NCBI RefSeq assembly: GCF_001039355.2
Contig: NW_019776157.1
Coordinates: forward strand, 141,593 to 205,592
DNA: 64,000 nucleotides
Direction: 5' to 3'
Origin: Lingula anatina
Taxonomy: Eukaryota; Brachiopoda; Lingulata; Lingulida; Lingulidae
This document shows, piece by piece, positions 49,101 through 61,100 of the stretch. Under the pieces are notes generated by a model, which had not been told where the DNA came from, searched no databases, and saw only the letters and a list, made by a program, of their open reading frames with translations. The position numbers were made by a program, and so were the translations under genes. Each line of letters opens with the position of its first letter. Positions within the stretch are counted from its first letter, which is position 1.

Positions 49101-52100
49101 GACACTACTCAGGTAAGGGTCACATCAGTTATATTTAGTTTTTATTTCAGTATATCACTGCTCTTTCTATGTAATGACATATCCAAAATTGTCTTGGGGG
49201 TGGATTGAAAATGAAAGTGTTCTTGCAGAAAAGAAATTTGCGCATCCATATGTATCCTTTTTCTGTGGAATGTAGGGTTTGGATTGCTTTGCTTTGAAAT
49301 TTTCAAAAATAATGGATCAAAGAGTTGGAATACTAACATATTTCCCTTTATTCCAGGCCCAAACAGATCAAAATGCGACAGAGGCTGGCCAGTCCACCAG
49401 CGGCCAGGACAAAGAGGCTGAGAAAGACCGAGAGAAGAAGGCTGCAGAAGAAGAGAAAAAGAAGCGCCCCCTATTGTTGAAGTCTGCCATCTTGCGCCTG
49501 TTGGCAGAGCTGGTTCGCTCATACTCTGGCTGTGCTCAACTTATTACTTCCCATACATATCAGTCAGGACAGACTGAGTTAGTCAGCGAGGTAGGTTGTG
49601 AAGCAGTTCAAAGTCAGCCAGCAGGTTCTGGTGCTAAGTGGCTTAGTGCTACCTTGAATAAAATAAACATAATTTGAATGTTTTAAAGATGCTTAGCTTA
49701 TGTGCTGTGTGTAGGTTTGAAATGAAATTGATGGAAGGACATTAGATCTAGTTTGAAAGGATACAAAATGAATTGAATACTTCAGTTTTTAAAGTGACAA
49801 GCTAAATAATAGAGTCAGTTAAGATTTCAGGGTTTGGACATAGTTCTACCTTAGTTCTTATATTAAGTGGTAAATGAAGGAGATGAAGAAATTGATTATA
49901 ACCTCAAATGATGCACAGAACACAGTGTTAATGTTATATGTTGCCAGGATTAATACCAATGAATGTGCTATAATAAATGGCTGGTTGTCCTTCTTCTGCA
50001 AGCCTAGTCTTGCTGAGAGATTAATCACTGGCAAACAAAACTAATTTCTTTAAATAGATTTTTTTTCTAAATTAACAAATTGTGAGAATTCACCATTAGG
50101 TAATTGTGAGATGAGATTTATACAAAAATCATGGTTACAGTAAACATCTGTGAGGATGATTTTATTAACAGATATTAATTTAAACAAATGAGACATTTAT
50201 AAAATATTTGAATGCTCTTCTCTAATTTTCCAGGACTGCAATGTCCTCGCGTTCCTGTTAGACAATCTCCTGCCCAATACTCAGACCACAGGTGACCGGG
50301 ACTGCCCGGCCCTGGCCAGGGTCCTGTTGGCCAGCCTGGCCGCCTGCAACCACAGTCCAGAGGCACAAAACACTCTAGTCAGCGAGGTGAAGGCTGCCCT
50401 GCAGAGGGCGCTGGCCTTACCCGAGAGCTCGGTCAAACACGCCAGAGTCCAGGCCCTAACCGGGATGATCAGCACCATGATCGAGTCCTGTCCCACTCCG
50501 GGACACATCCCAAACCAGGTGTTCAAGGGACAGCAGTCCCACGTGAACCAGATGGTGAAGGTGCTGTTGAAGAAGGGGCTGGTGATGGACCTAGCCAGGG
50601 TCCCCCACAGCCTGGACCTGTCCAGCCCCCACATGGCCACCACGGTGAACACAGCCCTGAAGCCCCTGGAGACCCTGTCCAGGATTGTGAACTCCCCTAC
50701 TGTACAGACACAGAGGCAGGCCAAGCAGAAGGGGACAGGGGTGGCTGCTCTACAGAGTGCTGAGCAGGTGGCTAATAATATACAGGAAGGTGGGTAGAGT
50801 GGGGGCTCTGTATTGGAATGATGTGTGCATGTTTAGTAGTGTTTGTGGGTGTGAGTGAGAAAGGAGGAGCTAATCAAATTGTTACAGGATTTTTTTCAAC
50901 ATACAAAGTACTCTCAGAAAGAGTGGTTTTTGGTTTTCAACAAAGTTTAAATTATTGGTGGTCAAAATAAATTATCAGTATCTTTGTGTTGCATATGTGA
51001 TGAGAATCCATGTAATATGGCTACCTAGTGTAAGATGCACGATGATGGTACTTTTTGTTCACCTTGGAGAACTGATATGCAACCAGTGATAACAAAAGAT
51101 AATCGTGTAAAATCATTAAACCTTTTGTTTTGCTTCACTAGTAAATGAATCAAGTTGATTACAGCCAGTCTTATTTTTTGAAAGTTGGTGTTTTTTCTCT
51201 GTGTCAATATATTGAAATGGTGTATATTCACTCCTGTTAAGGTGAAGAGCTCAGTCAAAACACCTCAACAGTGGAGCCCTCAGATGAAACACTAGAGGGA
51301 GCTGCTGAAGAAGACACCCAAGAGGAACCAGATACACAAGAGGAACTAGAAATCTCAGATATGCCACCTATGGACGAGTCTGAAATCCGAGAAGCTCAGG
51401 TACATGGCTTTTTGTCATGTTGACTTAGTGATCATGATGTCTGTTGTTTATTTGCAGAGTAAAAGTATAGATGTGAGAAATGGCTCAAACAACAATCTAT
51501 GCTCAATTAGTGTACATTGACAGTATGTGCAGAGTGCAGAAATTATTTTTAAACTACCTTGCGTCAAAAGATGATGAAAGATTGCTAAGAAGAATGATGG
51601 AATTGGTTTGGCCTGCATGTTTCTCATAGCACATGCCAGAGCAAGTAGCAAGTTGTCCATCACATGGAGTAGTTTTGTTAACTGTTGAACTGTGTTGTTT
51701 CAGGATGAGGAATTTCAGGACATGTTTGACCAACTGATTCAGCGTGATCGTGGTGGCCATGGAGAAAATGAGGTGCTAGCAGAGATGATTATAGAACCAG
51801 GTGAGAGTGGTTTGTTCTCAGAAAACTTATATTTTAGCTCCAGTTTTTAGCTCCAGTTGAAAAAAATATGCTGTTAAAAAGTCAAGATGGTTTGTGTGCC
51901 TTCAATCCGTATTATTAAAGAAAATGCCCAAATGACTGAGGAATAACAATTAACCATGCATATTTCTTCTGTACTGTGATAAATACAGTGTTTATTTTTT
52001 CTATGATTACAGATGAGCCCAGTCAACTGCTGACACAGACAGACGATGGGGACGAAGTTCTCGTAGACGTGGAAGTTGACACAGATGATGTGGATCCTCA

Positions 52101-55100
52101 TGATTCTCAGATGATAACGCAGGAAATATCAGATGATGAAGTGGACAATACTCATGGTAAGGAGGAGTTAATATCATCTGTGCCTAGTATTTATAGGGAT
52201 CCTACCCTGAAGCTTTGTTTAATTTCTTTAATCTGGACAGTTTCTGTAGATTGGCTGTTTTTATCCAATTTTATTATCATATTTTGCTGAGTAAAAATGA
52301 AAGGAAGCCATATAACTATTTACTCCAGCTAAGTAAGGAAAATATCTGAGGACCTCATGTTATTAGTAGCATTTGTTGTGTTTATGTTTGAAAATAAAGG
52401 TGTGATTAGAATTATAATCAAGGCACATCATGAATATGTCATACCATATCATGTACCTTACCATACCATGATACCATGATACCATACTATACTATTTTAT
52501 ACCATGCCATAATGGTGGACATTTTGACTTTTTCAGTTGAAGACGACCACCCAGAATCAGATGATCACCAGTCTGATGCTGATGATGACGATGACGATGA
52601 AGATGACCATGACGAGGACGAAGATGAGGACAACGAAGAGGAGGAGGAGGATAATGACGATGATGAGGATGATGATGAAGAGGATATTGAGGATGATGAG
52701 GTAATAATATATGGCATTTAAATTTTTGATTAAATTAGATTTGGGAGCATAGTTCTGATTTGAAAATCAAATTTATTTGTAAATAACACTAATGATTACA
52801 GCAATAATCATGAAATAAAATGACAATGATGAAAGAAGAGTTATTATAATATTCATACCAGAAATGTTGATTAGAAACTTTGTTAAGACAAACATTTGAT
52901 AAATATAAAGATTTTAACCAAGGTTGGAATTGTTTGGAAACTTACATTAATTACCATTTCTTGCCATTATAAGCATCCGTGTATGATCTCAAATAGGAAT
53001 ACATTTTCAACTAATGACATTAAAATGGTTTAAACTGGGAATATCACAACCAAAATTTGCCCCTCAAGACCTGAGCTTTAAAAAGATTTTAATAATCTTA
53101 ATGTGTGTGCAAATTTTTCTAGGGCTCTGACATGGAAGCTTACAATGATGATATGCCTGAATTGGAAAGTGACATGCATGATGATGATCTTTTCTTGCAG
53201 CTAGAAGAGATGTTCCCGCCTGGTAAGTTAGCCGTTGTTCTCCACATTTTTTGACAACTAGGCCGTAAGTTAACACATTGGAATAACACATTGGAAAGTT
53301 AAAAAGAATTTTGGATTTTGCCTTGACACTGAGTGCATTTTTTATTTTGTTCTTGTTTGTTGTTTGGCATTGGTTTTATTTTCAGTTCTTGCTTTCATTT
53401 TGATTGAAAAAGGGATAGGTGCTTGGATAATGGAAAAAATTACATGGAAGAAGAAATACTAAAATTATTGACGCAAGATTACTTACGATAGCATCTGCCT
53501 GATGGATCTCTTTTTGCTGACCAGCATTTTTTGAAACGTATTTAAAATTCATTTAATTTACAGGAAAAAAAGTTTTTATCAACAATATTCATTTATTGCA
53601 GTACATCCACTTGGACTTTTTCCATCAACTAACATCTTATCCCTTTCCTTGGATTTAATGATTTTAATGAATATAAATACCACTGGGCTTGGGTTTCTGT
53701 AAATAAGTTTTGACAATAATACGAGTGTTAACATACACAAAAGAAATGTAAAATTTTCTGCTTGACATTTCGGCTAGCTTTCATTGTGAAGAAGATTTCA
53801 GCTCGACTCAGTACTTAGTAACAGTTTGCACAAATGAAGAGTGTTTTTTGTTTGGTTTCTTGACTTTGCACTACTAAACATGGTGTAGTTGTTGATTGTT
53901 GACACTACACCATACCTGTCTGGTGCTACATCAAATGATTGCTAGGCTATTCCCTCCTGTACAGAACTTAGCCTGCCTGGAGATTATTCACTAGCGTACA
54001 AATAATTTTACATATTGATATTATCATGGGTTGTATGGGGAGTTGATTTGTACATTTTTTATAGGCATTTTTAGAGTGCTTTTCGTGTGTTCACTCATGG
54101 TTATCGATTTATTTATAGGACAACACATAATACTTGGGGGAGACACTGTCGGCAGCAGAATTCGCACCTATCAACTTCCTGTCTCAGTACATGACCAAGA
54201 CAATGGGAACGACAATGTTAACATGTGTAAGCTATTCACTCTCCAAAGTTTTTTTCCTCCTGAAAGTTCTTGTAGGGAGAATCATATTTTAAAAATTTGT
54301 AGTAGTTATATCAAGCAAATGTCTATATTGCATTGCTGTTACAATTAGCAATTTGTGTAGTCATCATCAACATTTCATTGCTGAAATACAATTCAAATAT
54401 GTAGGATAAATTTTGTTTGGTTATATATACTTGATCACTGATATAATTGGGGTACTATTTCAGTCCCGTCTGTTCCGCCTGCACCCAGCAATGTAACCGC
54501 CATGCATCCTCTCCTGGTGCGTACAGCAGACATCCACGGAGCGGCGGGCTCGGTGGCAGCCCGCGTGCACAGGACAGGCCGCCAGAGAGGGACGTACAGG
54601 TACAACCCTAGTACACAGACACTGCATGTGCACTACCCAGGGAACTCCCTCAGGCAGCAGCCCAACCCCCCAGCAATACTTCAGAGGTAAGACACACCCA
54701 CACACTGCTTGCTGGGGGGCACCTGTCCTGAGGCCTAAAACCTGTTATGGGAGGTCTAAAAACCTGGTTGGGGAGCACATTCTGAGGTCTAAAACATGGT
54801 TGGGAGGCACCTGTCCTGAAATCTTAAACCTAGTTGGGGGCACCTGCCCTGAGATCCAAGACTTGCTTGGGACACATTACTGGAAGGCCATAATGTCGTT
54901 GGTAGACACCTGTTCTAAAGGCCAAAACCTAGTTGGGGGCACCTAAGACCTGGTTGGGTGTACCTAAGACCTGGTTGGGTGTACCTAAGACCTGGTTGGG
55001 GGCACCTGTCCTGAAGTCTAAAACTTGGTTAGGGACACATAACTCTAGGGCCATAATCTGGTTGGTAGACATCTGTTCAGAAGGCCAAGACCTTTTTGGG

Positions 55101-58100
55101 GGCACCTTTCCTGAAGTCTAAAACTTGGTTAGGGGGCACCTACTGTATCAAACAAATATGGAATAGGGGCAATTGCTCTGAGCTCAAAATGTGGTTTAGG
55201 GTGCACTTCATTTGTTTTGTGGTTCAAGCCAGGTCGAGGTGGGGACTTGCTCTAAGGTCCCTGGTTGACGAGCCCAATTATCAAAGTGTCTGGGGTTGGT
55301 TTTGGATAAAGGGTACTTGTTCTGGGGGTCTTTGTCACCTGCTCATGAGGCCAAACTCTGGGAAAGTGCACTGCATGTCCAGGTATTTAAAAGTAAGACA
55401 AAATGTGGAGCTATTAATTTTTTCATTGACATGATGTTAAATGCTTGGATAAAAACCAAAAGCTTTAGATGGCATGTTGCTTGAAATACATCAGATATGC
55501 ACACCTTAATGAGTGTGAATTTGTGTCTATATAATGATTAAAAAGCATGAACAAAGATTGATATTATTCAGCATATTTATCCAGTTTGGGAAATTTAAGA
55601 AATTTGATATTTCAACTTTCACATCAGTCTGTTAACATGCATCAGTATGAGACTTACGTAACTTTGCAATCCGCCCTGCGTGTGACTGTTCAACCGACTG
55701 TACACTAATTAATTTCATTCATATGCTGTGTATGTTCTATTTGAGAAAAAAAAAAACTTTCAAAACCTCGTCCCCTTCCCATTTTGCCACAGTTTTGGTT
55801 TGGCTTCTGTGTGAGATTGGGAACTAAAATCAAATTACAAAGTTCAGTCTCTGTGCGGTGCAGGCTTTCAGGGGTTTGTTTATATCTAATTTTCACCTCT
55901 GAGTATGTATGGTATTTGTGTCATCTACAGGTTGCTGGGTCCTTCCACTGCGGCCGATGTCCTGCAGCTGACCAATACACTGTCTCACAACACGGGTGGT
56001 GGACACGCGCGGATTGTGGTACGGGATGACGACTTCAGGGTCATGTCCAGAGATGATGACTTCTTCTTTGAGGAGATATTTCAGGTAGGAAGTGTTTTAG
56101 GAAAAAAATGCTATAATTTTATCATCTTTGTCATTTTGATAGAGGTCCACAAGCAGGTTTATCGTAAATGTTTGTGAAATTGGGGGTGAAAATCAAACTA
56201 TGTCATTTATTTAACCAATCCCTGAGTTGTTATCTTTGAGTTTGTAATTGTGCACTACTAAACATGGTGTAGTTGTTGATTGTTGACACTATACCATACC
56301 TGTCTGGTGCTACATCAAATGATTGCTAGGCTATTCCCTCCTGTACAGAACTTAGCCTGCCTGGAGATTATTCACTAGCAAACAAATGTAAGGATGATTC
56401 ATTGGTCTGAATAAAAATTTCAATAAGACTGGACTTTTCTCCCATTGCCTTAAAATTAGAAGACCTTGACTTTGTGAAGTGTTTATAATTATTATTATTA
56501 TTATTTAGAATAATCATGTAACAGTTACATTTGAGATAAAATCAAACCGAAAACTCATGAAAACCAAAAGAAAAAATTGCATTGTCACGTCGGATCACTT
56601 AATTCACATGTTCTGAAAAATCTACTGATCCAAACAAAATTTTACTGGCTGCAGGCATAGGACCAGTGGCTAATGTATGCAGACTGCTTAATCCCTGCCT
56701 CATTTTGATACCTATTCCAGGACCCTTATATGGAGACTGGGGCCGGTTCCAGTGTGTTGACCAGTATCCCCTCAGCACTGACCAGATGGACAGAGGAGTC
56801 CAGGGTGCTGGATGGGGACAGCATTAATGATTGTGTCACAGGTATGTTTGATTTATTTGTTACAATTCATTGTAAACAATTGTAATGTGTTTTGATGGTT
56901 GGTTTGAAAACAGAATTCTTGATGATTGGAAGGAATTTTTAACAATCTTTAGAAGTTTTGAAAAACCAGTATCACTTTGGTTATTGTAAAAAGTAAAAAA
57001 GTTGATGCGAATAACTAAAAATATAGTATATATGAAAGAGTAAAATGCTGGAATATATAAAGTGTTTGAAAATGCTGGTGAATAAAGTGTACTTGAAAAG
57101 TAAAGGGAAGAATTCTATTCAATTTATTCTTCTCTGCAGCATTGAAGCCAGACATAGTGTCCACCCTGGAGAAGTACCGTGATGAGGAGCTGGCTGAGAG
57201 GAAGGAGAAGAGGAAGAAGGCGGCAGAGGAGGAGGCTGCCAAAAAAGATAAGGACAAACAGGAGAAGACTGGAAAGAAAGATGATGGGAATAAGACCATA
57301 GAATGGGGCTCCTCGCCCAGGTTTAGAGTGAGTGTTCATAGGACTTGGATTAGATTGAGTTTATGTGTATATTACCTTGGAAAGTTAGATTGAAAGCAGT
57401 GTATATATTGTTCCTACCTTTATGTTGCATCTAACAAGTATGAGCCCATCGCAGTATTTAATTGATTTTATAACAAAAGTGTTTTATTCTTTTTCATTGG
57501 TTTAATTAATTTTTATCAAGTGAAGATAATTCAAGAGAAACTTTGTTATGTTTGTTAGAGTTTTGGAGTTATATGGTACTAGACTTGGGGGTATAGTTTT
57601 GTTTGTAAGCACTGGCTGATATAATGCCTTGTCTACCACCAGGGTCCACTGACAGCTACAGGCAGTTCCAGCAGCAGCAGTGCCACAGTGACTACAGCTG
57701 CTTCCACTACGTCAACAGTTTCCAGTGATACTACACTAACACCCTTATCAACAGCATCAAGTACAACAGTGACAACAGCAGCAGCAACAACTGCAGCAAG
57801 TGTATCTTCTTCCACTGACAGCACTCGGTCCACAGGAGGTAAAATATGGCCGATTTTTTTTAGATATCCTCATGTTGCGGATAAGTGAAGCTGGCACACG
57901 TTTGGCATATTTTTATAATAGTGACCTAAAGCTTGTTAAAAAGGAATTATAACAAGTTCTAAAGAAACAGGAATGCTATTGAAATAAACAGTTTGTGAAA
58001 CACTAAAATGAATAAGATGTATAAAGAAAGTTTATATTATATAATGGTGAAGAATAAAGTAACATATTGATCTTTGCAACCTGCATTTAAACATCATATT

Positions 58101-61100
58101 TCTCTCTCTTCACCAGAAACCTCCACAGCAGAAAGAATAGCCACTGCTATAGTGGAGGAAGTTCTAGGCTCCACTCTACCCACATCCTCTGCCTCGGTTC
58201 CCGCCATGACCTCTAGTACAGTAAACCCTCTAGGAGTCAGGATAGACAGCTCAGCAAGTATGTTAACCTTAAGAGATTAGGGACCACTTTCTTCATCTCT
58301 TTGATTATTGTTATCAAGTGAAAAGGCTCCATTGATCGCTTAGCTCTATTGTTGAAGCTTTTACAATAAACTGTCTAATAGTAGTGCAACTGATTATCGA
58401 CCAACTTTTTCTACTTCATGAGCCACTAGCAAGATGACTACTTTTGAATGGGAGGTTTTTCTAAGAGTTGGTGAACCCATTTATATGTGTACTACATACT
58501 GGTCTCTATTTATTACATACTGGTCTCGACTCTATGATGAATGAAACCTAAGACAAGCATATGTCTGATCTTCTATGCTGACTTGAGTATGATTCTGAGA
58601 GTAGCACAATGTGACACATGAGTGAAATCAATCTCAGGCGTAGATTAATGAAATTTAGGAAACTTCTTGGACATATTTACTTTTCAGAAATTTTGAATGG
58701 AAATTATTGCCTTTTCTTATCCCAAAATTTCCCTTGTTATCATTACCAACATGTATTTGTACATCCACCATACAAAATTTGTGTAAATAAATTTGTCTTT
58801 AAAAAGAGATTTGTAATTCCAGGTTCTCCATTACTAACAACAGCCCAGGAGTATGCCAGCATCATGTCGGCCCCCCTGCCACAGATGATGCAAACCCCAG
58901 CTGTAGGGATGAGGTTGCCCATTGTTACACCAGGGGCTCCAGGACCACAGCAGAGGTATGTCTGCCTCTAAATTTATACTTATAAAATTATAGCAAATTA
59001 TATTGTATATTTCATGCTAGTCATTCCCTATTTGTATATGTAAAAGAGAAGTAGTGATTTTCATCTTTATGATGTGCACAAAAATGAGTAGGTTTTGAGT
59101 AAGGGTGGGTTTTATGAAACTGCCAGAGGATAACATGGAGTGATCTGTATTTTTTTACACTCAATCTAGGGTTGCCCCTGCCACTGACAACTACACCCCA
59201 CGGGTGGCCCCCCTGATGGAGTCCCCCATGGACACTGTGATGCCCCCAGCAGAAAGCCTAGTCACAGCAGAACAGGCTAGAGCCAACAGACTAATCACAG
59301 AGCTTTTGAATGAGGGAGAGTCTGGCATCCAGAGACTAGATCGACTGACAGGACAGGTAACTCAGGGTGGAGGTAGCAGTAGTAGCAACAACAGCAGCAG
59401 CCAACCTTCTAGCCAGCAGATACAAGTTTCTCAGAGTATAAGCTCTGCTCTCCAGGCTCTGGGCAGTCTTGGAGCCAGGGTGGCTTCTGGTGGACAGATG
59501 ACTACTTCTACCAGCAGTAACACAGCATTGACGGTAGAGGGAGCTGTGAGCCAAGAGGGAACTGCCTCAACTGCAAGTTCTAGTGCCTCTTCTGCTACAA
59601 GGTGAGATATAATTCTTTACATGTGAGATTTTTTGTTACAATTTAAAAAATAAAGAAAGAAAAATAAAAATGAATAAATATTTAGTAAGTTTAAGAATTG
59701 ATGACCTCCCGTTTTTCTTGAAACCAGTGAATTAAGGCTGCATATGGATTGACAGCAACATAAAAATCTGAAAGTTGGTAGTAGTAATGTGGAGTAACTC
59801 ATTTTACACCCTATATTTCAGTAGTGCCTCAGCAGCTCCTATAGCCTCAGCATTACTGGATGATGGGGCCAATTCTCTGGGAAATAATGCTGACCAGTCT
59901 ACAAACAATGGTAAGGAATCTTGGCATTGAGGATATTTGATTTGGGTTGATTTTATTTTTCTTGATTTAGATTTCAAGTCTAAAAAGGTTGGACATCAAT
60001 CTTTAAGAGGCAAAAAAATTATTGAAAAAGACACTGAATTTATTTATATCTACATAGATTTTATGGGTTTTCTGTCACATTTCACACTGATTTGTTCACT
60101 TTAAACTTATTTGATTATCAGCATATAATTATTAGTCCTTCATTCACTATTTTCAGAGTCGGGTCTTCCCGATGGCGTAGATCCATCTTTCCTGGCAGCC
60201 CTGCCAGAGAATATACGTCAGGAAGTGATAGCAGAGCAGCTCCGCCTGCAGCGAATACAGCAGCGTGCCCGAGAACAATCTCAGCAGGCACAGGAGTCTG
60301 GAGTGATGGATGTCAGCCCCGAGTTCCTGGCTGCCCTGCCACCCAATATCCAGGAAGAGGTGAGTGTGAACTCTGATATCAGGGTATGCTGTTGCAACTG
60401 TCACAGTCTCAGGCCTCTCTCTCTTTCTGCTCAATGGGGGACTTTGGCAAAAGCTTTTCCCCATAATTTTGCCAAGCGCTTGCTTTTAGTGTTCGTGCAA
60501 GTCTGCTCTATGTCTGATTTAGAGAGTGGCAAAAAGACCAAAATCATAATAACAAAATAATCTTCACTTAGCTTGGGAGCCGAAATGTTATCTTTTTGTT
60601 ATGTATAAATTCATTGATTTTGTCACATGTATCTTTTCAACAGATTTTCTTGTCATGTTTATACAGGTGCTAGCACAGCAGAGGGCAGAGCAGGCACGAC
60701 TCTCAGCACAGGCAGCCAGAGAAAACCCAGAACAACCAGTAGATCCCGCTGGCTTCATCTCCTCTCTACCTACATCCTTACGCCAGCAGGTCTTGGCGGA
60801 TATGGATGACAGCATGGTGGCCGTGTTACCTGCAGAGCTGGCAGCTGAGGCCCAGGCGTTACGGCGGGAGCTGGAGGATCGCCATCGCCGCATCATGCAG
60901 GAGCGTCTCTTTTCTCAGGGTGCAGGATCTTTGTCAGCCATCTTGAGACATTCTGGTAAAGGATAGGGAGAGCTGCTTTGAATGAAATTAGCACAGTTTA
61001 ACTTCTCAAGAGATTCTAAATGTGCAGATAATGTGTAGTTAATAGTGTAGTATCAGGATCCTACTTAGTACTTGGTGTGTCATACGGCAAAAATATAATG

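Noticed and set aside
54626-55484. Overlapping open frames over the 54.7-55.4 kb repeats as an extra gene
   Set aside because: They are reading-frame effects of the minisatellite, without splice sites or family resemblance.
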